A stretch of 52,947 bases of DNA from a bacterium. Lineage in GTDB: Bacteria > Cyanobacteriota > Vampirovibrionia > Gastranaerophilales > Gastranaerophilaceae. Made by a program: the position numbers and the translations under genes. This document shows, piece by piece, positions 25,643 to 33,806 of the stretch. Location: assembly GCA_017942035.1 (NCBI GenBank), contig JAGAVG010000024.1:1-52947 (forward strand), read 5' to 3'. Every line of letters starts with the position of its first letter. The stretch's first letter is position 1. The notes beneath the pieces were generated by a model, which saw only the letters and a program-made list of their open reading frames with translations, had not been told where the DNA came from and did no database searches.

Positions 25643-26407
25643 CTATTTTTTCAGATAATCCATATTGCCTTTTTCGAGAATCCAGCTGGAACAGCCCCAG
25701 CCTCTTGATTGGGCATTGCAATCGTCAGTTATATTTGCTTTAATACTATTTTTAACAATTAAAAAATGAAAAACATCCCGTCCTAGCGTATTAGGCGGAT
25801 TTTTACCATTTATATCAATCCATAAAGCTCCGCAAGTATCCGGGACGACATCAAAATATGCGCAGTAATTGGGTACTGTCCGCAGCCACATATAACTTCC
25901 ATCAACTAAAATCATTTTGTAATAGGCGACATTATTTTCATAAGCCCAAGTATATCCGTTTCCGTTAAGGTTCTTAGCGCCTCCGGAATATTGAAGACAT
26001 CCGCTTGAAACACCACAATCTTTGGCAATTTTAAGATACGGTTTAAGATAACTCATAAATTTTTCAGCATTTTCTTTTGTAATTCCATCCGGTATACCCC
26101 ATTCATCTAAATAACCATGATCCTTGATTGCCAACAATTGTGCCTGAGACATGACAGAATAGAACTTCTTAACCTTGTTAACCGTAACCCGCTCCTGATG
26201 CTTTTGAATTAAAGTTGGCATGGTCATCGCTGCAACAACCCCGATTATTCCGAGGGTGATTAGAACCTCCGCCAAAGTGAACGCATGTTTTACCCTCTCT
26301 CTTTGTGAGAGGGTTGAATTTGTTAGTGAGCAGTATGCGAACTTACAAATTCGGGAGAGGGTATTTAATGACGTTTCTTGTTTGTCCTCTTGTCTTCTGG
26401 CCTTCAT
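25643..26407 (-). CDS. Prepilin-like protein with repeat-encoded leader
   Basis: 254 residues. The leader of 42 residues is far longer than usual; residues 17-42, ending LSQRERVKHA, are encoded by the 74-bp repeat that also occurs as intergenic DNA at 17815. Then FTLAEVLITLGIIG and a mature domain with Cys pairs (CGVSSGCLQ, CDVNG-like CGALWIDINGKNPPN, CNAQSRGWGCSSW). A close paralogue is the prepilin at 52736 (shared IQKHQERVTVNKVKKFYS and the C-terminus NWILEKGNMDYLKK or a near match). GGAGGAC lies 19 nt upstream of the chosen ATG. A 165-bp element lies upstream. Confidence 0.85.
   Translation of the reverse strand: MKARRQEDKQETSLNTLSRICKFAYCSLTNSTLSQRERVKHAFTLAEVLITLGIIGVVAAMTMPTLIQKHQERVTVNKVKKFYSVMSQAQLLAIKDHGYLDEWGIPDGITKENAEKFMSYLKPYLKIAKDCGVSSGCLQYSGGAKNLNGNGYTWAYENNVAYYKMILVDGSYMWLRTVPNYCAYFDVVPDTCGALWIDINGKNPPNTLGRDVFHFLIVKNSIKANITDDCNAQSRGWGCSSWILEKGNMDYLKK
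26289..26362 (-). repeat. 74-bp repeat, copy translated as prepilin leader
   Basis: Complement of 17815-17888 with one mismatch. Translated in frame it yields a leader segment ending in STLSQRERVK immediately before HAFTLAEV. Confidence 0.93.
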
Positions 26408-26457
26408 TTATCATATTTTGTCCTCCATGTTTTCTTCAATTATCCTTTAAATTCATG

Positions 26458-26622
26458 CACCATAATTTATATTTTGGTGCGAGTCTGCCTGAAACTCACT
26501 AAAACATACCTTTTTAAAATTCAAAAAATCATCAAAAAACAACAAAAGACCACTTGAAAATTGGTGGAAAATATTGTATAATAAGGCTATAAAAAACTCG
26601 CACCAAAATATAAAATTTGGTG
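26458..26622 (-). repeat. 165-bp prepilin-upstream element, copy 1
   Basis: Ends are 27-bp inverted repeats (26458-26484 and 26596-26622, 25/27 matches) starting CACCA and containing TATATTTTGGTGCGAGT. Same length as the copies at 27036 and 52781. Inside, TTGAAA-17-TATAAT (26554-26582) points away from the prepilin, and about 20 nt later comes the hairpin CACCAAA-8-TTTGGTG with T8 (26601-26632). Confidence 0.88.
26554..26582 (+). promoter_or_regulatory. Outward promoter in 165-bp element, copy 1
   Basis: TTGAAA 26554-26559, 17-bp spacer, TATAAT 26577-26582. The same boxes and spacing occur in the other two element copies. Transcription would run away from the prepilin and meet the hairpin and T-run at 26601-26632. 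Confidence 0.7.
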
Positions 26623-26631
26623 TATTTTTTT
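26568..26631. repeat. 64-bp perfect inverted repeat, left arm
   Basis: Exactly complementary to 27027-27090. The arms enclose the small LuxR gene and about 395 bp of DNA. Confidence 0.95.
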
Positions 26632-26632
26632 T
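26601..26632 (+). terminator. Terminator-like hairpin in 165-bp element, copy 1
   Basis: CACCAAA (26601-26607) pairs with TTTGGTG (26616-26622) around an 8-nt loop, followed by TA and eight T. With the promoter just before it, the predicted transcript is only about 40-45 nt. Confidence 0.6.
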
Positions 26633-26674
26633 GTCAATAATATATACCATAAAAACAAATATTTAGGATAAATA

Positions 26675-26887
26675 TTATTCTAAATGAGGAATAGTAGTAA
26701 TACCGAGTTCAATAGATTGTAAAATAGCCGGAATTCTTTTTTGGACGCCTAATTTTCGATAAACACTGCTTAAATGAGCCTTGACCGTATCTCTTTTAAT
26801 TCCTAATTTTTCAGAAATTTCACGATTATTTAATCCGAGAATTGCAAGATTCAAGACTTCCTTTTCTCGTTTTGTTATGTTTTCCAT
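26675..26887 (-). CDS. Stand-alone LuxR/GerE-type HTH regulator between inverted repeats
   Basis: 70 residues consisting only of the GerE domain: NITKREKEVLNLAILGLNN, REISEKLGIKRDTVKAHLSS with the recognition helix, then VYRKLGVQKRIPAILQSIELG. ATG 26887 is chosen because GTGGAGTAGG lies just upstream; six more codons would be possible. It sits between two inverted 165-bp elements that each precede a prepilin, so control of those prepilins is likely. Similar in type to the LuxR gene at 3436. Confidence 0.88.
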   Translation of the reverse strand: MENITKREKEVLNLAILGLNNREISEKLGIKRDTVKAHLSSVYRKLGVQKRIPAILQSIELGITTIPHLE

Positions 26888-27026
26888 AGTTAGCCTACTC
26901 CACATCTATTCTTTAATTAATCTTATTCTTACAATTCTAAAACGTAATTAATTTCTGTCTATTGACTACTTGTCTATTAATTTTCAAATGCGGAGTTAGA
27001 CAAATGTACTAGTTAAAGAATTTAGT

Positions 27027-27090
27027 AAAAAAATACACCAAATTTTATATTTTGGTGCGAGTTTTTTATAGCCTTATTATACAATATTTT
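27027..27090. repeat. 64-bp perfect inverted repeat, right arm
   Basis: Exact complement of 26568-26631. It covers one terminal inverted repeat of the 165-bp element and its TATAAT box. Confidence 0.95.
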
Positions 27091-27200
27091 TAGACACTTT
27101 TCAAGTGGACTTTTGACATTTTTTGATAATTTTTTGAATTTTAAAAGGGTATGTTTTAGGGAGTTTCAGACCCACATGCATCAAAATATAAATTATGGTG
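27036..27200 (+). repeat. 165-bp prepilin-upstream element, copy 2
   Basis: Inverted relative to copy 1. Left end 27036-27062 is identical to the matching end of copy 1; the right end (27174-27200) is more diverged. On the minus strand TTGAAA (complement of 27099-27104), 17 bp, TATAAT (complement of 27076-27081) points toward the LuxR gene, followed by the hairpin and T7. Confidence 0.88.
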
Positions 27201-27243
27201 CATGAATTTAAAGGATAATTTAAGAAAAATGGAGGATAATAGT

Positions 27244-27948
27244 ATGAATATAGAGGACAAGAAGGTCGCATTTACCCTTGCAGAGGTCTTAATCACCCTC
27301 GGTATCATTGGTATTGTGGCGGCGATGACGCTGCCGGCGCTTATTCAAAATCATAGAAATCATGTGGCTGAAACAAGGCTTAAGAAGTTCTATTCTGCAA
27401 TCAATCAGGCGATTATTGCGTCTGAAGCTGTTAACGGCGACAGGACAGAATGGCATAATTCTGATGCTTATGAGCTTACGGAAAGCGGGCGCAATGAATA
27501 TGCTAAAGTATGGTTTGATACTTATTTAAAACCTTATATGAAAATTATAGATGAAGATTATAAAAACAATAGGTTTACAGTCTATTTCTCCGATGGTTCA
27601 GCTTTAGAATTAATGAATCGGGATTGTTTACGCGATTGGATATTTTATATAGGTAATTCGGATAAATGTAATAACAAAATATCTAATCCGTATGGACGCT
27701 GCAAATTTGCTTTTCTTTATGCTCCCGGGTTTTCAAATCATCCTTCTTATATCTATTCAGGCAGAAATTTTGAACCATATAAATTTACCTGGAACGGAGA
27801 CTTAACTTCATTATATACAGGTGAAGGAGCATATAGCAGTACTGCTTGTAATTTGGGGCAACATGGTGATGGACGTTATTGTACAGCTATTATTCAATAC
27901 AACAACTGGAAGATTCCGAAAGATTATCCGAGAAAAATTTTATATTAA
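27244..27948 (+). CDS. Prepilin-like protein
   Basis: 234 residues from ATG 27244, placed by GGAGGATA upstream; an in-frame ATG 14 codons earlier lacks such a site. The leader is short (MNIEDKKVA), then FTLAEVLITLGIIG with Ala at -1. The mature domain has paired cysteines (CLRDW, CNNK, CKFAF, CNLGQHGDGRYC) and ends WKIPKDYPRKILY, similar to the ends of the prepilins at 24959 and 35544. Preceded by the second 165-bp element. Confidence 0.88.
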   Translation: MNIEDKKVAFTLAEVLITLGIIGIVAAMTLPALIQNHRNHVAETRLKKFYSAINQAIIASEAVNGDRTEWHNSDAYELTESGRNEYAKVWFDTYLKPYMKIIDEDYKNNRFTVYFSDGSALELMNRDCLRDWIFYIGNSDKCNNKISNPYGRCKFAFLYAPGFSNHPSYIYSGRNFEPYKFTWNGDLTSLYTGEGAYSSTACNLGQHGDGRYCTAIIQYNNWKIPKDYPRKILY

Positions 27949-27979
27949 CCTCAAATATTGATAAATTTATTCTGTTATA

Positions 27980-28474
27980 TTAAACAAGTTTGAAATCGCC
28001 GTTTTTCTTTATATGTTCAACAAGTCCGCCATCATTCAATAATTTAATCATAACCGGCGGGAGCGGTTCTATTTGGGTAATAGTTCCGTTTGTAAGATTT
28101 TTTAAAATTCCTTTTTCAATATCTAATTCAAGTTCGTCACCGGCATCAATTGAATCTGTATCACATTCTATCGCTAAAAGTCCGATATTTATGGCATTTC
28201 GATAAAATATACGTGCAAATGATTTTGCTATAACTGCTCCAACTCCTGCAAGTTTAATAATTTGAGGGGCGTGTTCACGTGAAGAGCCAAGACCGAAGTT
28301 TTTTCCGGCAACTACGAAATCACCTTTTTGCATTTTTGACGCAAATTCAGGGTCTGCATCTTCAAGTACGTGTTTGGCAAACTCCGGCAGATTTGACCTT
28401 AAATGAAACAAACGTCCCGGTGCTATATGGTCTGTTGAAATGTTATCCCCGAATTTAAATGCTTTTCCTCTCAT
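27980..28474 (-). CDS. leuD: 3-isopropylmalate dehydratase small subunit (LeuD/HacB-type)
   Basis: Swivel-domain subunit of an aconitase-like enzyme; with LeuC it isomerises isopropylmalate in leucine synthesis. 164 residues, the short LeuD type. Motifs: NISTDHIAPGRLF near the start, then AGKNFGLGSSREHAP and FARIFYRNAINIGL. ATG 28474 with AGAGGT upstream replaces an upstream start with 23 unlike residues. The large subunit is not in the window, so a homoaconitase-type role is also possible. Confidence 0.92.
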   Translation of the reverse strand: MRGKAFKFGDNISTDHIAPGRLFHLRSNLPEFAKHVLEDADPEFASKMQKGDFVVAGKNFGLGSSREHAPQIIKLAGVGAVIAKSFARIFYRNAINIGLLAIECDTDSIDAGDELELDIEKGILKNLTNGTITQIEPLPPVMIKLLNDGGLVEHIKKNGDFKLV

Positions 28475-28566
28475 ATTAAACCTCTTTTTCTCTATTGAAT
28501 ATACTTTAATTATACTACAACAAAATAAATTTATATGATACAATGAATAAAAATAAGGAAAATAAT

Positions 28567-29190
28567 ATGTATTTTGATAGAAAATGTAAAATTACTTTTA
28601 TTGCTCATGGGGCAACAATTTATACTGATGAAAATCGTTTTTCTGATGTGGAGAATTATCCGCCATTAAGCGAGGCTGGAGCTGAAGAAATCGAGAAAAT
28701 CTGTCAGTTTTTAAAGATTAGAAGGATTAAAAATAATAAAATTATAGCATCACCGGCTTTAAGGACTATTCAGACAGCAAAGATGATTTCTAAAGTTTAT
28801 AAACAGGATTTTGAGATTTTAGATGAACTTAAAACGCGTAATTACGGCTCTCTTAACGGTATGACGTTTGTACAGTTGGAAGAAGAGCATCATGATATGC
28901 TTGATAAACTTATAAATCATCCGGAAATTCCTGTTCCTGAAGATTCAGAAAGTGTTTCTGATTTTGTTTTAAGGATTTCTGATTTAATTGACAAAATTGT
29001 TAATGAAAATATTGGAAATCGAATTATTATTGTAACTTATCCGGATGTGATTAAAGCCGCTATATGCAGCGCATTGAATATTCCGCATACATCTTTGCCG
29101 CATATATATATTAAAACCGGCAGTGCTACTCAGATTAGCTACTACGAAGGCTGGAAAAGCCTGGTTTATTCGGATTACACACCTATATAG
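28567..29190 (+). CDS. Histidine-phosphatase fold protein with altered active site
   Basis: 207 residues with the phosphoglycerate-mutase/histidine-phosphatase fold: KITFIAHGATIYTDENRF, ASPALRTIQTAKMI, YGSLNGMTF. The usual RHGxT reads AHGAT (Ala13-His14), losing the Arg, and the usual second catalytic His (SHGxVI) is Tyr158 in VTYPDVIKAA. It may be inactive or act on an unusual ligand. ATG 28567 with AAGGAAA upstream is preferred to ATG 28543. Its 3' end overlaps the convergent radical SAM gene by 16 nt. Confidence 0.85.
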   Translation: MYFDRKCKITFIAHGATIYTDENRFSDVENYPPLSEAGAEEIEKICQFLKIRRIKNNKIIASPALRTIQTAKMISKVYKQDFEILDELKTRNYGSLNGMTFVQLEEEHHDMLDKLINHPEIPVPEDSESVSDFVLRISDLIDKIVNENIGNRIIIVTYPDVIKAAICSALNIPHTSLPHIYIKTGSATQISYYEGWKSLVYSDYTPI

Positions 29191-30728
29191 ACGGTTGAAT
29201 TTAGCAATCTTTGATTTTCTTTTATTAAATGTTCTTTACCAGGATGAATTTTGATGAAATCCCAAGGCAGTATTTTTTCAAAATCATAATTTTCAAGTGC
29301 ATAGTAATCCGTATTAATCTTGTATTTTTTTGCAGCACTGGAGAATGCACCGAGTTTTCCGCCATTTTTGTAAACATCAATCAGAAAATCACAAATTGTG
29401 CTGTCCCCTCTTGAAATAACGGCCTGCCAGTAATCCCATTTTGCACTTGAAACAGAGGCTTTTATACCTATCTTATGCAATTCTTTTTTTATATATTGAG
29501 CTTTTTTTTCAAGATTTTTTGTGCTTTCACGACCAAACCATTGAAAAGGAGTGTGCGGTTTAGGAACAAACGTTGAAAATCCAAAGTTTATCTCAAAACC
29601 TTTGTTTTCTGATTTTATTCGTTTAGCAAGCCTTACAAGCTCGTCAAGGTCGTCTTTTGTTTCTGTAGGTAATCCCAGCATTCCATAGAATTTCAATCCT
29701 TTTAGACCATTTTCGCGCGCTATTTTTACAGCTTTTAATATCTGTTCTTCTGTTATATTTTTATTTATAATCTTTCGTAAACGCTCGCTACCGGCTTCTA
29801 TGGCCAGCGTTGATGTTTTTTGGCCGCTTGCAGCAAGAGTTTTTATAATCTTTTCATTTACTGCATCAACTCGAAGAGAAGAAAGCGTCATTTCTATATT
29901 TTCACCGTTTTGAATTCGAGAATAAATATATTCGCAAATATTCTCAAAATTTGGATGGGCTGATATTTGAGCTCCGAGAAGAGCAATTTTATTTGTGTTT
30001 TTTAAGCCCAACTCAACGGTTTTCAGTAATTCATCATTATTAATGAATCTTACCGGCAAATTCAGGTAAGAAGCTAAACAAAAACCGCAGCAATTTGCAC
30101 AACCGCGTTCAACTTCTATGATAAATGTATTTTTAAAATAAGCCCTATCGCTTAAAATCGGTGTATAAATACAATCCAGCGGACTTTTAGTTAACTTTTT
30201 CACATTATTTTTTAGTGCCGGAACATAAATTCCATCAACTTTTGCAAGCAGTTCAAGCAGTTCATTTTTTGATTTATCTTTATTTTCGTTAATAATATGA
30301 ATAATTTTTACGTTTATATCTTCACCATCTCCAATTATAAAAAAGTCAAAAAAAGCACTGTAGGGTTCAGGATTACAACTTACAACCGGCCCGCCGGCAA
30401 AAATCAGCGGGTAATTTTCGTCCCTTTCTTCTGCTTTATATGGAATTTTGTACTTGTCAAACATCTGAAATATCGTCAAAAAGTCCAGATCAAACGAAAA
30501 TGAAAAACCTATTAAATTGAGTTGATTAACACAATATTTTGTCTTTTCCGTATCGGAGGCAATGCGTTCAACATCCACAAAATCAAGCTCGTCAATAGTT
30601 TTAAACATATATAAATATCCTAAAGAAGACATCGCAAACGATTCAATTCCGGCAAATGCCATCCACATGCGGAAATTTATTTCTTTTTTATCTGTTTGAT
30701 AAAGATATTTGTCAGTTGTTTTGTTCAT
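29175..30728 (-). CDS. B12-binding radical SAM protein
   Basis: About 517 residues. The N-terminal half resembles a cobalamin-binding domain (FAGGPVVSCNPEPY then FIIGDGEDI near residue 130). The radical SAM core has Cys-x3-Cys-x2-Cys in VERGCANCCGFCLASY for the 4Fe-4S cluster, then IEAGSERLRKIINKN and GLKFYGMLGLPTET. Substrate unknown. The start is taken at MNKTTDKYLY, overlapping the stop of the upstream gene by 17 nt; an in-frame ATG six codons upstream is possible. Confidence 0.9.
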   Translation of the reverse strand: MNKTTDKYLYQTDKKEINFRMWMAFAGIESFAMSSLGYLYMFKTIDELDFVDVERIASDTEKTKYCVNQLNLIGFSFSFDLDFLTIFQMFDKYKIPYKAEERDENYPLIFAGGPVVSCNPEPYSAFFDFFIIGDGEDINVKIIHIINENKDKSKNELLELLAKVDGIYVPALKNNVKKLTKSPLDCIYTPILSDRAYFKNTFIIEVERGCANCCGFCLASYLNLPVRFINNDELLKTVELGLKNTNKIALLGAQISAHPNFENICEYIYSRIQNGENIEMTLSSLRVDAVNEKIIKTLAASGQKTSTLAIEAGSERLRKIINKNITEEQILKAVKIARENGLKGLKFYGMLGLPTETKDDLDELVRLAKRIKSENKGFEINFGFSTFVPKPHTPFQWFGRESTKNLEKKAQYIKKELHKIGIKASVSSAKWDYWQAVISRGDSTICDFLIDVYKNGGKLGAFSSAAKKYKINTDYYALENYDFEKILPWDFIKIHPGKEHLIKENQRLLNSTVYIGV

Positions 30729-31776
30729 TTTTTTGTAAATCCACATTCTGATTTATCGGTATTATATACAATTCATCTATCAAAATACAGATGGTTGCGG
30801 CTATTGCAGGAGATAAAAGCACTCCCCAGAACCCTAAAAATTGATCTGCTAAAAACAATGCCAGAAATATAGTAAGAGGGTGTAAAGCCATAAATTTACC
30901 GAACAATAAAGGCCTTATCAGATAATTAGAAAGCTGTTGTATAAGAAGGAACAAAGCTATAATTAATACAATTTTAATCCATCCGATATGATAAGCAGAT
31001 ATTAAAATAAGGATTAAAGCAATTGTCGGACCTAAAAGCGGTATTATATCCATGATTCCGCTGATTAAGCCTAATACAAGCGGATATTCAACCCCCAGTA
31101 TTAACAGCATAATTGAAACCATGATTCCGATAGATACCATAGAAAGTATTTGCGCTCTGACGTAACCGCCGACACGTTCACTTATTGATGTTAAGATATT
31201 TTTTGCTTTTCCTTTCAAATCCGGCGGAAATAATTCCAAAAATTTTGCCTGTAAATATTCCTTATCAGTAAGAATGTATAATACAATCATAGATACAGCA
31301 ATTATCATAACGATAAATTGGAATATACCCATTGTAAAATTCATTGATTGGTTAAATATTCCCTGCGCAAGCTCCGAACTGTTTCCGATTAATGACCCGT
31401 AATCTATAGAATCAAAATCCACCAAATTTATCAACTTTTGTCCGAAAATAGTGCCATTATGCACGAAATTTTGTACAATAATAAGCTTATGCGGTATTGT
31501 GTTAATAAAATTTCTAACTTCATTTATTCCGATTACAAGTATAGGTACAAAAACCGCAATTATTCCCATCAAACTCGCTGTGAGAACTGTTATTACCGCC
31601 AATTTTCTGTTCATTTTCTTTGAAAGTTTGTTTACGTAAGGGTTAAGCGCACACGCAAGAACATACGATGCAAAAAATAACAGCAAAACTCCCGTTATTT
31701 TAGGTATGATAAGCAATAATATTACTGTAAAAATCAAAAATGAAATGTTCTTTATTGTAAAAAATTTCTTTAACAT
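30712..31776 (-). CDS. AI-2E family transporter-like membrane protein
   Basis: 354 residues with about eight hydrophobic spans and the family pattern: paired N-terminal helices, a soluble segment with FPPDLKGKAKNILTSISERVGGYVRAQ, and near the end PLTIFLALFLADQFLGFWGVLLSPAIAA in separated helices. Members move autoinducer-2, Na+/H+ or other solutes, so no substrate is assigned. AAGGGA precedes ATG. First gene of a two-gene unit with the radical SAM protein. Confidence 0.88.
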   Translation of the reverse strand: MLKKFFTIKNISFLIFTVILLLIIPKITGVLLLFFASYVLACALNPYVNKLSKKMNRKLAVITVLTASLMGIIAVFVPILVIGINEVRNFINTIPHKLIIVQNFVHNGTIFGQKLINLVDFDSIDYGSLIGNSSELAQGIFNQSMNFTMGIFQFIVMIIAVSMIVLYILTDKEYLQAKFLELFPPDLKGKAKNILTSISERVGGYVRAQILSMVSIGIMVSIMLLILGVEYPLVLGLISGIMDIIPLLGPTIALILILISAYHIGWIKIVLIIALFLLIQQLSNYLIRPLLFGKFMALHPLTIFLALFLADQFLGFWGVLLSPAIAATICILIDELYIIPINQNVDLQKNEQNN

Positions 31777-31985
31777 AAATTATCCCTTCTACTTATTGTG
31801 AGAATACAATATAATAACCTAAATTGCAAGTAAACACGTAGATATTTCTTATCATACTGCTGATTTTGACGATATTACATTTTGAATTGTAAATTTTTGT
31901 TAAGTGTTTTTTTAAAGAAAAGGCAATAATTGAAATAAAAAATACTTTATATAAATACGAGGACTAACATAAGGACGAGAAAGAC

Positions 31986-32486
31986 ATGGGTTTCCTATCA
32001 GGAGCATATGGAAAATTGATTGCCGGCAGGCGAGTGCGTCAGATTCAAAACGAATTGACGTCCGTGCAGATGCAGCTCACAAGAGCGACGCGTCAAGTCG
32101 GTAATATGGAAAAACAATTGACCGCTCAAGAAAAATCTATGAATACTATGTTAAAAATGCAACAGTCCGCTTGGAATACTGGTATTTACAAAGCCTTTGC
32201 TGATTGTGGCGGTATGAAAAATGAAGCTGCATATGAAAAATATATGACCAAACAGCAAGAAATACAATATCAAGCAGCAATGGCAATGGAATGTCTAACA
32301 CAAGTATTTGAGCAGCAGCGAGCAATGATGTTAGAACCGCTGAAAGATTTAGAAGATTCACTTACATTACGAAAAGACTCACTTGAATCGCAATTGAAAC
32401 TGGCAGAACAACAATACGAAGCTAAGAAGAAAGAAGAAGATGCCGGTGCCAAGACAATGACACCTCAATACACAAGTCAAGGATAA
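31986..32486 (+). CDS. Hypothetical coiled-coil protein
   Basis: 166 residues, mostly helical, with Gln/Met-rich heptads (QNELTSVQMQLTRATRQVG; MEKQLTAQEKSMNTMLKM) and a second helical region (SLESQLKLAEQQYEAKKKEE). There is no signal peptide or membrane span. Family not recognised; the shape is that of a filament-forming or chaperone-bound protein. GGACGAGAAAG precedes ATG; a terminator follows. About 200 bp upstream (31777-31985) holds no gene. Confidence 0.7.
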   Translation: MGFLSGAYGKLIAGRRVRQIQNELTSVQMQLTRATRQVGNMEKQLTAQEKSMNTMLKMQQSAWNTGIYKAFADCGGMKNEAAYEKYMTKQQEIQYQAAMAMECLTQVFEQQRAMMLEPLKDLEDSLTLRKDSLESQLKLAEQQYEAKKKEEDAGAKTMTPQYTSQG

Positions 32487-32494
32487 AAAATTTG

Positions 32495-32525
32495 AAGGCT
32501 CTCGATTATATCGAGGGCCTTTTAG
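32495..32525 (+). terminator. Terminator between convergent genes
   Basis: AAGGCTCTCGA (32495-32505) pairs with TCGAGGGCCTT (32511-32521) around TTATA, followed by TTT. Its tail overlaps the last codon of the ferredoxin gene. Confidence 0.88.
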
Positions 32526-32704
32526 TATAATTTAATCGCACCAACCGGACAGAATAGAGCCGCATCAATACAACTTTCTTCATGACCGGAAATTTTATCA
32601 TAATTTATTGTTGCAAAATTTCGGTTAATCTCGAAAACTTCAGGACTTAACGTCGAACATGCCCCGCATCCTATACAATTATCCAATACTTTTATATCTA
32701 TCAT
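32522..32704 (-). CDS. Ferredoxin, single [4Fe-4S] type
   Basis: 60-residue electron carrier. CIGCGAC (residues 10-16) and CPVGAI near the end supply the four cluster cysteines; an extra Cys in EESCIDAALF may form a disulfide, as in monocluster ferredoxins. The start has TAATAC about 7 nt upstream and no ribosome site, so it may be leaderless. Partner enzyme unknown. Confidence 0.9.
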   Translation of the reverse strand: MIDIKVLDNCIGCGACSTLSPEVFEINRNFATINYDKISGHEESCIDAALFCPVGAIKLY

Positions 32705-32762
32705 AATAAAAGTATTAACGTATTTTTTGATTTTTCATTATCAATACGGATAATTTTTAAAG

Positions 32763-33701
32763 CTATTCTATAATCTGAGCGCCGTTGACTTCCGGTGTAA
32801 GCGTCATAATATCGCATTTAACGTTCAAATTTCCCCAAATTTCTTTTACGGTAGATTTAATTTTTTCTAAATTGTCTTTTTTAGAAACAACCAAAACAGA
32901 AGGACCGGCACCACTGAGAACACAACCGAGAACACTTTCCTCATTTTTAAGTACTTCTGTAATTTCATCTAATCCTGGGATTAATTTCATTCTATATGGC
33001 TGATGCAATCTATCTTTTAGAGCTAATTTCATCAAAGCTTCATCCTTCTGATTTATAGCTTGAACAAACATCGCCATATGTTTTACGTTGAATACAGCAT
33101 CGGCCATTGAAACATTTGCCGGTAATACCGAACGAGAAATATCGGTTGCCAGCTCAAAATCCGGGATACATACAGTAATAAGCCAATCTTGTGGCCAATC
33201 AAGCTTTGAATAAACAATACTTCCATCATCTTCAACACTGGAAATACATAGTCCGCCGACAATTGCAGGAGTAATATTATCCGGATGCCCTTCAACTTCC
33301 GTTGCGATAGATAAAAGCGCCATTTCATCAGCAGGATCACCAAGAAGTCTGTTTGCGGCGAGCAATCCTCCGACAATAACAGATGCACTGCTACCAAGCC
33401 CTCTTGCAACCGGAATTTGAGATTGAATAGTAATTTTTAATTCGCTCGGAGTTTGCCCGATTGAATTATACAAAAGCTCTACAGCCTTGTAAACAATGCT
33501 GTTTTCATCCATCGGAATATGTTCCAGCGACAAATCGTCAATTGATACGTCATCCGCCATAACATTAATCTCAATACCGGTACCCGGAAGTACTGTCTCC
33601 TCAATGGTTACAGTGTTATACAGCGGTAACGCCATACCTACACAATCAAATCCCGGTCCCATATTCGCCGTTGTTGCCGGCACTTTTACGCTAACTTTCA
33701 T
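32763..33701 (-). CDS. thrB: Homoserine kinase
   Basis: Phosphorylates homoserine in threonine synthesis. A GHMP kinase of 312 residues: VKVPATTANMGPGFDCVGMAL at the N-terminus in adjacent segments, the ATP loop PVARGLGSSASVIVGG near residue 90, and VLSGAGPSVL near the end. ATG 33701 with GTGAGGAA upstream is preferred over an extended start. thrA and thrC are not nearby. Confidence 0.95.
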   Translation of the reverse strand: MKVSVKVPATTANMGPGFDCVGMALPLYNTVTIEETVLPGTGIEINVMADDVSIDDLSLEHIPMDENSIVYKAVELLYNSIGQTPSELKITIQSQIPVARGLGSSASVIVGGLLAANRLLGDPADEMALLSIATEVEGHPDNITPAIVGGLCISSVEDDGSIVYSKLDWPQDWLITVCIPDFELATDISRSVLPANVSMADAVFNVKHMAMFVQAINQKDEALMKLALKDRLHQPYRMKLIPGLDEITEVLKNEESVLGCVLSGAGPSVLVVSKKDNLEKIKSTVKEIWGNLNVKCDIMTLTPEVNGAQIIE

Positions 33702-33772
33702 ATATTCCTCACTTGCTACATATAATACCAGAAACATAAAAAAAATGCTATTTTATAAGAATCGTTAAGAAT

Positions 33773-33800
33773 TTGTACCCCTCAAAATTCACGCTATAAT
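33773..33800 (+). promoter_or_regulatory. Promoter of mnmD, abutting the start codon
   Basis: TTGTAC 33773-33778, 16-bp spacer, TATAAT 33795-33800; ATG 33807 follows after 6 nt. Confidence 0.65.
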
Positions 33801-33806
33801 TGTACT

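Larger units (their letters stand above)
26888..27243. other. Intergenic region between LuxR gene and prepilin
   Basis: No gene is seen. Positions 27027-27200 hold the right inverted-repeat arm and the second 165-bp element. The left part is A+T-rich and probably carries the LuxR promoter; TAGACA-16-TAGAAT on the minus strand is a weak candidate. The right end has the GGAGGA ribosome site of the prepilin. Confidence 0.6.

Noticed and set aside
26458-27200. CRISPR-like array
   Set aside because: Repeats are few, inverted and contain a gene between them; there are no regular spacers and no cas genes.
30745-30775. Another copy of the ACCGATAA motif (TTATCGGTATTATATAC)
   Set aside because: Only the ATACCGATAA core matches; the upstream half does not align without a gap, so it is left out of the count.
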